Shown here one piece after another: positions 36,003 through 44,533 of a stretch of 64,000 bases of DNA. Under the pieces are notes generated by a model. It was given only the letters and a program-made list of their open reading frames with translations. It had not been told where the DNA came from and made no database searches. Each line of letters starts with the position of its first letter. Within the stretch, counting starts at the first letter, position 1. Location of the stretch: assembly GCF_016888135.1 (NCBI RefSeq), contig NZ_JACSWB010000278.1, forward strand, positions 1 to 64,000, written 5' to 3'. This DNA is from Leptolyngbya sp. CCY15150. GTDB lineage: Bacteria; Cyanobacteriota; Cyanobacteriia; RECH01. Both the position numbers and the translations under genes were made by a program.

Positions 36003-37394
36003 CTATTGACTGGGTAATGTGACAGTAACGGTTGTACCATGACCCAGCCCGCTTTGAATCGCGATCGCTCCATGGTGGCGATGGACAATTTCTTGAGCGA
36101 TCGCTAGCCCTAATCCAGTGCCTCCGATGGCGCGTGAGCGAGACTTTTCCACTCGATAGAATCGCTCGAACAGGTGGGATACATGCTCTGGAGGAATACC
36201 TATCCCGGTATCACTGACCATCACTTGGATAGAGCGATCGCCCGATAGTGCTGTGAGGGTGACTTGGCCATCATTGGCGGCATACTTTATGGCATTATCA
36301 AGCAAATTCAGAAACAGGCGAATCAAATGATCAGGACTGCCCTGAATATAAAGGTTGGACGCAATATGGGTCGAGAACTTGAGATGATGCAGCTCGGCAA
36401 GGGGCTGAACCTGTTCAGCGATCGCGGCCAATAGATCACTCAGATCGATCAACTCTAAGTTTAAGGCTAGATGATGCTGCTCAAGCTGCGACAACAGAAG
36501 AAGATCACTACTTAGACGAATCAGGCGATCGACTTCTTGTTCAATGGCTTGCAGGGTTTCTGCATAGTTTTCTGCTGTACGTTGCTGGCTCAGCGTCACA
36601 TGCAGCCGTCCCTTGATAGCCGTGAGCGGTGTCCGTAGCTCGTGGGATGCATCCGCCGTAAACCGCTTTTCTCGTTCAAACGTGGCTTGTAGGGAGTCCA
36701 GCATGGTATCAAACATATTGGCCAATCGTTCTAGTTCATCGGTAACCCCCTGATAGCGAATGCGCTGCGTCAAATCACCACTAATTCTGACGCGCTCTGC
36801 CATTTCGGTAATTTGACCAATGGGTTTTAGGGCACGGTTTGCTAAAAATAAGCCGCCCAGCCCAACCATGCCAAGAATTAAAGGAATTTCAAATAAATGG
36901 TGCTTTAGCAGATCCCTTAATGTGGTGTCCACAGACTGCAATGAATGGGCAACTCTCAGCCATCCTGCTGGACGGTTATCCCGAGGCAAGATTTCTAGAA
37001 TGTAAACACGCCATCGTTCATCAGCATTGATAATGGTCTTAAATCCAGGACTCAGTTGAGCTTGTAAGGGAAAGGTTAATGAGTCCCCCAAACGCTGGTT
37101 AATCACACCATTTTGATCTAACAAGTCAACCGAAACGCCTGCTTCATCGAGCAACGATGTCAATACGGGGGAGTCTTCTCGGGGATCAAAGGTTAGAACA
37201 TCCACTTCATCATCAATATTTTTCAATGCCTGAATGGCAGTTACCTCTAGGGCACTATCGACTTGATCAAGTAAGGTTCGCCGAAACTCAACGTACATAA
37301 ACCCATCAGAGATCAGCATGGAAATCCCTGCTAACAGGCTATACCAGGCGACTAGCCGTAATCGTAAATTTTGCCATGGCTTACGTTGCTTCAT
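36003..37394 (-). CDS. Two-component sensor histidine kinase
   Basis: 463 residues from ATG 37394 (MKQRKPWQN). Two transmembrane helices (about 10-30 and 155-180) bracket a periplasmic sensor domain of about 120 residues; then HAMP (NRALKPIGQITEMAERVRISGDL), HisKA with the phospho-accepting His in FTADASHELRTPLTAI, and HATPase_c with N, G1 and G2 boxes (LLDNAIKYA, VSDTGIGIPPEH, GGTGLGLAIA). It partners the regulator encoded immediately upstream; gap 23 bases. Resembles the NrsS/RppB class. Signal unknown. Confidence 0.93.
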   Translation of the reverse strand: MKQRKPWQNLRLRLVAWYSLLAGISMLISDGFMYVEFRRTLLDQVDSALEVTAIQALKNIDDEVDVLTFDPREDSPVLTSLLDEAGVSVDLLDQNGVINQRLGDSLTFPLQAQLSPGFKTIINADERWRVYILEILPRDNRPAGWLRVAHSLQSVDTTLRDLLKHHLFEIPLILGMVGLGGLFLANRALKPIGQITEMAERVRISGDLTQRIRYQGVTDELERLANMFDTMLDSLQATFEREKRFTADASHELRTPLTAIKGRLHVTLSQQRTAENYAETLQAIEQEVDRLIRLSSDLLLLSQLEQHHLALNLELIDLSDLLAAIAEQVQPLAELHHLKFSTHIASNLYIQGSPDHLIRLFLNLLDNAIKYAANDGQVTLTALSGDRSIQVMVSDTGIGIPPEHVSHLFERFYRVEKSRSRAIGGTGLGLAIAQEIVHRHHGAIAIQSGLGHGTTVTVTLPSQ

Positions 37395-37417
37395 GATGAA
37401 TCTATGACGATGAGACT

Positions 37418-38113
37418 CTACGGATCGGGAGAGCAAGGTTTGCTTTCAGCACTCATGCGATAGCCTACGCCTCGAATGGTGTGAATGAGAGAGTCCGACT
37501 CATCTCGATCAATTTTTCGACGCAGATAGCCGATGTACACATCAATGACTTTGAAGTCACCGTAAAAGTCAAAGCTCCAAACATGCTGGGCAATCTGGGT
37601 GCGGCTAAGAACCTGGTTAGGGTTTCGCATGAGGTATTCCAATAACGAAAACTCGCGGGGGCTGAGTTCAATGGAGCGATCGCCCCGTTTCACAAGTCGC
37701 TGGGCGGTATCCATCTCTAGATTACCAACCTGCAAGATCACATCAACTTGAAGGGGAGGACGTCTTAATAATGCCCGCAGCCGGGCTAGCAGTTCTGTAA
37801 AATCGAAGGGCTTAATTAGATAATCATCCGCCCCTGCATCGAGACCCAACACTCGGTCTTGCACGGTATTGCAAGCTGTCAACAGCAGTACGGGTGTCTG
37901 GATTCCCTGCTGACGTAAATGCTTTAACGTACTAATTCCATCCATCTTCGGCAACAGGATATCGAGGATGATTGCGTCATACTCGGCAGCGATCGCATAA
38001 TCTATGCCTTGACAACCATCTTGGGCAACATCGACAGCATATCCTGCTTCGTTCAATCCCTGGTGGATGAATCGAGAAATACCAACATCATCTTCGACAA
38101 GCAACACGCGCAT
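37418..38113 (-). CDS. OmpR-family response regulator
   Basis: 231 residues. Receiver domain with acidic pocket VEDD (8-9), phospho-acceptor Asp in DAIILDILLPKMDG, Thr/Lys in LLTAC and YLIKPFDF; then a winged-helix DNA-binding domain (ELSPREFSLLEYLMRNPNQVLSR ... VYIGYLRRKID ... IHTIRGVGYRM). First gene of the regulator-sensor pair. Its likely targets are the direct-repeat promoter before the OB-fold gene and the box before the RTX gene. Resembles NrsR/RppA and QseB. Confidence 0.94.
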   Translation of the reverse strand: MRVLLVEDDVGISRFIHQGLNEAGYAVDVAQDGCQGIDYAIAAEYDAIILDILLPKMDGISTLKHLRQQGIQTPVLLLTACNTVQDRVLGLDAGADDYLIKPFDFTELLARLRALLRRPPLQVDVILQVGNLEMDTAQRLVKRGDRSIELSPREFSLLEYLMRNPNQVLSRTQIAQHVWSFDFYGDFKVIDVYIGYLRRKIDRDESDSLIHTIRGVGYRMSAESKPCSPDP

Positions 38114-38179
38114 ATCACAGGTTCGACCTAACTCAAAAGTCGGCGGTTCTATACAGCCATGGTACGCTGTGTTGGCGGT

Positions 38180-38560
38180 TCAACGACTATAGGGTTGCTC
38201 TATGCTCAATCCTGGGATCGCTCGGTAGTGCTTCACATTGAAGGTACAGAGGATTGCGTTACGTCCAACAGTACTAGCTGCAATCAAAGCATCAATCAGA
38301 CCAACCTTATAGGACATATGATAAGCCGTAAAGTCAGATAGGGCGCGGGCGCAGTCAGCTTCAGTAGGCCAAACAATAGCTAACGGTGCTACAAGCTGCA
38401 GAACTTTACGCACTTGTTGCTTATTCTGAGCGTCTTGTATCAACTCCATCACCACAAAGCCAGGGATACCTGGCAGTTCAGGGAGAGAGGCAAACCAAGC
38501 AATTGCAGGCTCATAACCTCGCTGAATATCGATCATGACATCGGTATCGACTAGGTACAT
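38180..38560 (-). CDS. PIN-domain toxin (VapC-like)
   Basis: 126 residues. PIN active-site acids: YLVDTDVMIDIQRG (Asp), GFVVMELIQDA (Glu), GLIDALIAASTV (Asp), and TFNVKHYRAIPGL at the C-terminus, where Asn stands in the usual fourth position. Seven bases separate it from the antitoxin gene. A second toxin-antitoxin pair marking the right edge of the Gly-Asp region. Confidence 0.9.
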   Translation of the reverse strand: MYLVDTDVMIDIQRGYEPAIAWFASLPELPGIPGFVVMELIQDAQNKQQVRKVLQLVAPLAIVWPTEADCARALSDFTAYHMSYKVGLIDALIAASTVGRNAILCTFNVKHYRAIPGLSIEQPYSR

Positions 38561-38567
38561 TGGCTAC

Positions 38568-38828
38568 CTAATCCCGCTCACGGTGTTCGGCTTGGTCGCG
38601 CAACCTGTGTGCATACTTCTGGCTGTCGGTAATATTAGGTCGAGAGTTGATCACCCCAACGCTTTCCCAGTAGGTAACGAGGTCTAGCCCTGTCTTGGGG
38701 GGATTCTGAAGCAAGGGGCGAAAGGAGAGAACGCGAAGAATATACTCGGACAGAGGCAGCTTAAGCTGAGAAGCCTCAGTAGCAAGCTCATGTTCTAGCT
38801 CTGATGGTAGATCTAAAGGGATAGTCAT
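38568..38828 (-). CDS. VapB-like antitoxin
   Basis: 86 residues. An N-terminal ribbon-helix-helix-like segment (MTIPLDLPSELEHELATEASQ, LPLSEYILRVL) and a longer disordered tail (KTGLDLVTYWESVGVINSRP...HRLRDQAEHRERD) that would wrap the toxin. Located directly upstream of the PIN gene. Identified mainly by context and size. Confidence 0.75.
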   Translation of the reverse strand: MTIPLDLPSELEHELATEASQLKLPLSEYILRVLSFRPLLQNPPKTGLDLVTYWESVGVINSRPNITDSQKYAHRLRDQAEHRERD

Positions 38829-38918
38829 AGCATAGGCTCCTCTTAACTATGCGGTTAGTAGATAACACCGTGATTCTTTTCAGCACAGCCTTGGCAGATG
38901 TCATCATTATTTATCCAA

Positions 38919-39818
38919 CTACAGCAGCCCTAGTTTTTCCAGAACGGGGCGAGTGGAGACCACATGGCGGTCTAATCCCAGATCCTTGGGTGATACCCCG
39001 AGAGCTAGAGCGACGAGCTGGGGTAGGTGCAAAATGGGTAGGTCAAGCGATCGCCCCATCACCTTCGCCACCTCCGGCTGTCGTGAGTCGAGATTGAGAT
39101 GACAGAGCGGGCAAGGCGTGACAATACAGTCCGCCCCGGCAGCGATCGCTTCTTGGAGATGCGACCCCGCCATTTTGAAGGAATTGGTCGTGTCATAGCT
39201 GGAAATCGGCCAGCCGCAGCACTGGGTGCGTCCTGCATAGTAAATAGGCGTTGCTCCCACAGCTCGGAAGACCCGTTCCATGGATTCTGGCGCGTGGGGA
39301 TCGTCGTGGGGCAGATGTTTCTGGGCCCGTAGCAGGTAGCAACCGTAGAACGCCGCACAGTTCAGGCCCGACAGCGCCCGAGTCACCCGTTTCTGCAACG
39401 CTTCCACGCCATAGTCTCCCACCAAAGCCCAAAGGATATGGGTGACGCGGCTACTGCCTTGGTAGGGTGAGCAGCCTTCTTGTTTCAGCAGACCGTTAAT
39501 TTGGTTGAGGTAGGCCGGATCCTGTTGCTGCGCCTCCTTCAGCCGTTCATCCACATGGCCCATCACCCCTTGGCAGGTGCTGCAGTGGGTGAGCAACGGT
39601 AGATTGAGCGATTCCGCTAGGGCAATGTTGCGGGCATTCACCGTATCTTCCAGCAGTTGCGACTCTTCCTTAAAAGTCCCCGACCCGCAGCAGGCAGCTT
39701 TTTTGAGTTCAATCAGTTCGATGCCCAAGGCTTGGGAGAGGGCCTGGGTGGATTGGTGGAGTTCGCGGCAGGCCCCTTGGGCGACGCAGCCGGGATAGTA
39801 GGCATACTTGAGTGACAT
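38919..39818 (-). CDS. CCG-domain protein, SdhE/HdrB-like
   Basis: 299 residues with two cysteine-rich CCG domains: YYPGCVAQG...AACCGSGTFKEES...HCSTCQGVMGH, and FYGCYLLR...TQCCGWPIS...CPLCHLNLD. These bind an unusual [4Fe-4S] cluster in heterodisulfide reductase subunit B and serve as the membrane-interaction subunit of type E succinate:quinone reductase in cyanobacteria. SdhA is encoded at 57.7-59.4 kb in this window, so a role with it is likely. ATG 39818. Not in an operon with sdhA. Confidence 0.88.
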   Translation of the reverse strand: MSLKYAYYPGCVAQGACRELHQSTQALSQALGIELIELKKAACCGSGTFKEESQLLEDTVNARNIALAESLNLPLLTHCSTCQGVMGHVDERLKEAQQQDPAYLNQINGLLKQEGCSPYQGSSRVTHILWALVGDYGVEALQKRVTRALSGLNCAAFYGCYLLRAQKHLPHDDPHAPESMERVFRAVGATPIYYAGRTQCCGWPISSYDTTNSFKMAGSHLQEAIAAGADCIVTPCPLCHLNLDSRQPEVAKVMGRSLDLPILHLPQLVALALGVSPKDLGLDRHVVSTRPVLEKLGLL

Positions 39819-40354
39819 GGGTTCAGCGATCGCAGAGTGTTCTCATCAGGACTGGACGGCAGGCGGGACATTGCCCATGAGAGCCGCTGGTCTCTCCTAT
39901 CTTCCTCCACAAGTTTGACGTTGGGGAATATCCTTATAGTCCCTTAACGTTGATGGCTATGCCGCTGTCTTGGAGCACTGCAGTCATGATCGGGTTGGCA
40001 TGGACAGGAGAGCACGAAGCATACGCCTTGGATGCAGGCGATCGCCCTGATGCTTGCGACACGATATCGTCGTTATAAGTTGAATTCTTATCTCTGTTTG
40101 ATGCACCATTATCAGAGGATGCATGAGCTGATGACGCTTCAAGAGCCTATAGCTAAGTCACTTGAGATAAGTAAAAGCGTGCTTAATCTCATGAGCTGCC
40201 TATACCTGTGCCATTCTTGAAAGTATCCTCCGATCGCCCCCCAATACACGCAGGAAATCTTAGGGTAGAGTCATGTATCTAACAGGACTGCACTCGCCGG
40301 ATTGGCACAACAAGCTACAACCGCTGGTGAGCCTGACGCTATGAGTACCATGTC
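39819..40354. other. Intergenic, no supported gene
   Basis: About 535 bases between divergent genes. It includes a short open frame at 40032-40220 without homology features or a ribosome-binding site, which I do not accept. Promoters for both flanking genes must lie here. No strong repeat seen. Confidence 0.5.
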
Positions 40355-41146
40355 ATGAACCGACGTTTTTTAGGATTACTGGGAGCGATCGCTCTTTTAT
40401 CTACCGCCTGTGGAGGGTCACCGGAGCCAGATGTCTCGGCCCCGCCGCCGCCCCCGGAGTCGGAAGCTGTGCAAGACGAACCCGCCGATGAACCTGCTGA
40501 CGATCTAGCTACGTCAGTGCCGGCTGAACCCGCCCCGTCTTCTCCCCAGATCAGCGATCGCCCCTCGGTAGACGAGACCCAGGTTGATCCCCTAGCGGAC
40601 ACCACCGTGATTCCCGGTGAGCGCGTGGGGCCCATCACCCGCGACACCAATCGCCAGCAGCTTGCCGCCATCTTTGGCGAAGACCAGCTCCGCGATGAGG
40701 CCATCGCTGTGGGGGAAGGCTTTGAGGAGCCAGGCACTTGGGTGGAGTTGGAGGATGGGCGATCGCTGGCAATTATCTGGACAGATGAGACGCGATCGCG
40801 CCCCTTTGAGGTTCGGGAGTTAGGCCCTGCCTGGCACACGCCAGAAGGTGTGCATACCGGCATGGATTTGGCAGAGCTGAGACAGGTTTTGGGGGATTTC
40901 CAGTTCTATGGGTTCGCCTGGGACTACGGCGGCACCATTCAACTGGATAACAGCCGGCTGGATGCCTACCGCAATGTCCTGTACCTACGGATGCGCCCTT
41001 CCCACAATGAGATGAGCCTTTATGAAGGAGACTATCCGATCATGGGCGATACCCTGTTTCCCTCGGATCATCCGCGTTTAGATGAGGTGGAGCCGGTGGT
41101 TCACAGTATGATCGTGGTGCTCAATCCCCATGACTGGAGTGATTAG
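40355..41146 (+). CDS. Hypothetical lipoprotein
   Basis: 263 residues. Signal peptide with lipobox LLSTAC (Cys19), then a Pro/Glu-rich disordered linker to about residue 85 (PPPPPESEAVQDEPADEPADD), then a soluble domain (GPITRDTNRQQLAAIFGEDQLRDEAI ... GVHTGMDLAELRQVLGDFQFYGFAWDYGGTI). The 'T...L..iFG...l' pattern repeats twice, suggesting an internal duplication. Likely outer-face membrane-anchored. ATG 40355. The last 26 bases overlap the end of the GH116 gene on the other strand. Function unknown. Confidence 0.8.
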   Translation: MNRRFLGLLGAIALLSTACGGSPEPDVSAPPPPPESEAVQDEPADEPADDLATSVPAEPAPSSPQISDRPSVDETQVDPLADTTVIPGERVGPITRDTNRQQLAAIFGEDQLRDEAIAVGEGFEEPGTWVELEDGRSLAIIWTDETRSRPFEVRELGPAWHTPEGVHTGMDLAELRQVLGDFQFYGFAWDYGGTIQLDNSRLDAYRNVLYLRMRPSHNEMSLYEGDYPIMGDTLFPSDHPRLDEVEPVVHSMIVVLNPHDWSD

Positions 41147-43541
41147 GCAACACCGGCGCAAAGTCTGTCAACATGCCGTAGGTCAGCCAGATGGCTAAGG
41201 CCCGCAGGTAGTGACAGGCGCGGAAGGTGCCCACGGCGGTGATGGCTTCTGGCGTGCGGAACTGCAGCCCGTTGGTATAGATCTGTTTGACGACGGCCTC
41301 CGTCATGCGCAGGGCTTCGTCTCGCAGGTTCATTTGCACCAAAAAGGCGGCGAGGCCAAAGTTGATGCCTGTCCACACTTCTAGGGGATGGGTGTCGTCT
41401 GGATTCATAGGCGAACCATCGGGACGCAGACCATTGGCCGCGCCGAATTGGCCATTGTGGAAGCGCATGAAACAGGCTTCGTACACCATTTCAAGGGCAG
41501 ACTGGGCGCAGTCGCTAGGCACGATATCGGGTAGACCCAGCAGGCGGGCATAGAACTGACCGCAAAGCTGATCCGCCATGACCACATCGGAGCCGCTGCC
41601 GGTGTCCAAGCGGTAATAGCGACCATTCCATAGCGCTTCTTGGTACAGGGGTTTAGCCTGAGCTAGCCAGGTTTGGTACTGCGAGATTGGGTCGGCGGGA
41701 CGGGGGGCGACTTCCCCAGCTTCCTCCAAGACTTGACCGATGGCGATCGCTGCTTCCAAGGCCGCCAGCCAGAGGCCGCCGCAGTAGGCACTAATGCCCT
41801 TGAGCCGCCAGTCGTCAAAGGTTTGATCCGGTGCTCCAGAGTTTTCGGGAATGCCGTCGCCGTCGTGGTCGAAGCCTTTGAGATAGTCGAGGGCGCTGAC
41901 CACCGAGGGCCAGCAGTCTCTGAGGAAGGCCAGATCGGTACTGCCGGTGAATAGAAAATCTCGATAGACCTGAAGCACGAAGTCGCTAGCCAGATCTTTC
42001 CACAGGTTGCAGTCTTGGTAGCTGGTGTAGTTGGTTTTTTCCCAGGGATGTTCGTTGGGGGCACCCAGGTCGTGGGGGGTGGCGTTGGCGGTTTTGCGCA
42101 TCGCCATGGGACTTTCTGCGCCAATGGTGTAGTAGTAGCCAATCACCCGTGGGGTATCGTCGGCGCTGGGAATGGCTCGGGCGAAGGCGCGCATCACGGC
42201 TTTTTCTAGGTCGGGCCACAGCAGCAGCAGCGACCATGAGGCATGGAGGCGTACGTCTAAGCTTTCATACCAGCGATAGTCTAAGCATTCCGCGACGGCA
42301 AACTGCCCCACCGGATCGCGATCGCTGGCCGCACTCCAGAGGCTGGCTCCGCTACAGAGATCGTAGAGTTCGTTAAACAGCGCCATTTTGAACCAATTGG
42401 GCAGATCCTCTCGGTCAAGAATCGGCTGTTGCCAGTCCTGGATCTGCTGCTGCCAGGTGGCATAGTGATCCAGCGCCGTCTGAGCGATCGCCCAGGCCTG
42501 CCGCCCATCTGCGCCAAAAAAGTCTGTATAGCGCCGCAGATAGGTCACTCCCTGGGCAAATTCGGTCACCGGGACGTCCCAAGCGATCGCCATGGGTAGG
42601 GTACGACGCTCTCCCGGCGCAAGGGTGATGCGTAAGGCCATGGCAGCGGCAATCTGTTCTCCAGCAGCGGCGGGGGTAGGGTCGGCCACATTGGGCAGGG
42701 ATCCATCGCGGGCAAAGCTGTCCCATAGCTCCGCGCCGTCGCCATCGGGATTCCAGCGGCTGTGGTAGAACACCTCGCAGTCGTTAGCTTGGGCAGCGAT
42801 CGCCCATTGTCCATCACCCTCTTGGGGCTGCGCCGGTCGGTTGACCCGATCCATCACCCAGCCCACCCGTCCGGCAGTATCCATCGGCTGCCACTGGTTG
42901 CTATTGCCTTGGCTATCGCCCCAGCGCGGCTGGTAGTCATACACGGGGCTGCCGTCGTCTCGCATCCGCACCTCCGGCGTACTCTGCCCATTGGTAAACC
43001 AGCTCACCATATTCTGCCAGGTGACTAAAATGCTGAGGGTGAGGGGGGCATCGGTGGGATTCTCCAGCGTCCAGTGAAACACCGCCACCGGATAGCTGGT
43101 GTCTTGATAGTTGCCGGGTAAAATCGGCGAAAACTGCTCACAGGTGACTCGCGCCTGCAATGCCTCATAGACAAACCAACTGCGGGGATAGAGGGCATGG
43201 TAGTGTCCCGTTGGCTGCCCCTTGCTGCTGGCAGGGTAGGGTGTCCAAGCGCTGGGAACAGCGTCGGCTTCGGTACAAAGGGCGTAGGCTTGGGTTTGCT
43301 GGCCAGACTGTTCAAACAGGCCGAACTGACAGGCTGGCACCGAGCGAAACACATGCTCGCCGCCGTCAATATGCCAGAGATTGAAGTCTCCCCGAGGCGA
43401 TCGCCCCATACAGCCTGCCCCAAAGCCACCCAACGGCATCCCATGCCAAGGGCCATCGTCGAGATTGCTGGCGTAGCGAACGGTGTAAGGATTAGTCCAG
43501 CCCAGCCCAAGGGGCCGCTGCCAGCTACAGCTTGGAATCAT
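41121..43541 (-). CDS. Glycoside hydrolase family 116 (glucosylceramidase-like)
   Basis: 806 residues, near the usual length for bacterial GH116 enzymes, which act on beta-glucosides or beta-xylosides. N-terminal beta domain with GMPLGGFGAGCMGRSPRGDFNLWHIDGGEH; (alpha/alpha)6 catalytic domain with MALFNELYDLCSGASLW (nucleophile Glu candidate) and NSGAPDQTFDDWRLKG (acid/base Asp candidate), then SAYCGGLWLAALEAA. No signal peptide, so probably cytoplasmic. Converges on the lipoprotein gene with a 26-base overlap. Confidence 0.92.
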   Translation of the reverse strand: MIPSCSWQRPLGLGWTNPYTVRYASNLDDGPWHGMPLGGFGAGCMGRSPRGDFNLWHIDGGEHVFRSVPACQFGLFEQSGQQTQAYALCTEADAVPSAWTPYPASSKGQPTGHYHALYPRSWFVYEALQARVTCEQFSPILPGNYQDTSYPVAVFHWTLENPTDAPLTLSILVTWQNMVSWFTNGQSTPEVRMRDDGSPVYDYQPRWGDSQGNSNQWQPMDTAGRVGWVMDRVNRPAQPQEGDGQWAIAAQANDCEVFYHSRWNPDGDGAELWDSFARDGSLPNVADPTPAAAGEQIAAAMALRITLAPGERRTLPMAIAWDVPVTEFAQGVTYLRRYTDFFGADGRQAWAIAQTALDHYATWQQQIQDWQQPILDREDLPNWFKMALFNELYDLCSGASLWSAASDRDPVGQFAVAECLDYRWYESLDVRLHASWSLLLLWPDLEKAVMRAFARAIPSADDTPRVIGYYYTIGAESPMAMRKTANATPHDLGAPNEHPWEKTNYTSYQDCNLWKDLASDFVLQVYRDFLFTGSTDLAFLRDCWPSVVSALDYLKGFDHDGDGIPENSGAPDQTFDDWRLKGISAYCGGLWLAALEAAIAIGQVLEEAGEVAPRPADPISQYQTWLAQAKPLYQEALWNGRYYRLDTGSGSDVVMADQLCGQFYARLLGLPDIVPSDCAQSALEMVYEACFMRFHNGQFGAANGLRPDGSPMNPDDTHPLEVWTGINFGLAAFLVQMNLRDEALRMTEAVVKQIYTNGLQFRTPEAITAVGTFRACHYLRALAIWLTYGMLTDFAPVLPNHSSHGD

Positions 43542-44063
43542 GCCTGAAGACCCGCGAATGATCCCCCCGATTTTACCGCCATCTGATGAGCGATTCAGCG
43601 ATCGCTCCCTGGTTGATAGTAAAGTCGGAACTTTGGCAGCGGTGCTGCGTCATAAGGTCAGAGAAGGACAGCGCTGATCAACCAAGGTGCAGGGACTTAG
43701 GCTGCTGATGAATTCAAGGCGGCAGTACTAGCCTCTCCGTAATGCTTCTGAGGCAGCACGTTTTAGATCAGCCAAGCATCTTCATACAAGCTTTATAGAA
43801 GCCTCATGATTTTTACATCGAGCTATCCGTGGATTTGCGGTTAGCCCGTGTATTTACGGATGTATGGGCAGCTTAACCTATGGGAATTTAGTAGGCGTGA
43901 TCATCAAGCGATCGCTTGGGGTTGGTTGAAGCGATCGCTCGATCATAGGTGACGGGTGCTGAGATATAGCTATGCCAACGGCGCGCCCTCTAGGAAGGCG
44001 AACAAGATGGGCAAGATTCTGCTTGACTAGAGAGCCCTAGTGCCGTCTTAAGCAAGGTGGCAA
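43542..44063. other. Intergenic, no gene seen
   Basis: About 520 bases holding several HIP1 sites (43607, 43908, 43932) and short imperfect repeats (GGATTTGCGG / CCGTGTATTTACGGA) but no convincing coding sequence. It should contain the GH116 promoter and the terminator of the small exported-protein genes. Confidence 0.45.
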
Positions 44064-44303
44064 TTAAGGTTCTAGTTGCGATCGCGACCAGTCCTGGGAT
44101 CGCTGAGTCATGTCTGCTGGCGCACAGTTCTGAAAGCCATGCAGCCGGTTGTAGCTGCCGTCTGTTCCAACTTGCACACAGCGGACATTGTTAAACAGGC
44201 ATTCCAAAACCCCTAGCGTAATAAAACTAGTGGCAGCCGCGATGGTCAGGAGTAAGCCAATCTCTCGCCAATCGATTTTCCTTGTCACAAGCTCTCTAGT
44301 CAT
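44064..44303 (-). CDS. Small single-span membrane protein
   Basis: 79 residues: a charged start (MTRELVTRKIDWREIG), one transmembrane helix (LLLTIAAATSFITLGVLECLF) and an extracytoplasmic tail with two cysteines (NVRCVQVGTDG...GFQNCAPADM). ATG 44303. It follows the 51-residue exported protein gene by 14 bases, so they are probably one operon. Unrecognised. Confidence 0.5.
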   Translation of the reverse strand: MTRELVTRKIDWREIGLLLTIAAATSFITLGVLECLFNNVRCVQVGTDGSYNRLHGFQNCAPADMTQRSQDWSRSQLEP

Positions 44304-44317
44304 GGTTCTATTAGACG

Positions 44318-44473
44318 CTACTGATTACGTACGGTCTTCACCCCATGGAGCTGGACAACAACATCACATTCCAATTCGGGATTGCATGGTGGATTCTTAC
44401 TCATTGGCTCCATGATGATAGATGTCGCAGCGAGAGAAAGGAGTGCAATCATTGCAGCAAACGCGTATTTCAT
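44318..44473 (-). CDS. Small exported peptide
   Basis: 51 residues from ATG 44473: MKYAFAAMIALLSLAATS is a signal peptide, followed by a short polar chain with two cysteines (NPPCNPELECDVVV). It precedes the membrane protein gene on the same strand. Both proteins carry a pair of cysteines outside the membrane, which could form disulphides. No family recognised; low confidence that it is expressed. Confidence 0.45.
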   Translation of the reverse strand: MKYAFAAMIALLSLAATSIIMEPMSKNPPCNPELECDVVVQLHGVKTVRNQ

Positions 44474-44533
44474 TGTCCTAGCCCTGTGTAGATGCAAGAC
44501 CCAACTCAACAGTGCAGGATTTATGAAGACCAA

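Noticed and set aside
40032-40220. 62-residue open frame
   Set aside because: No ribosome-binding site, unusual composition and no motif; located in a divergent promoter region.
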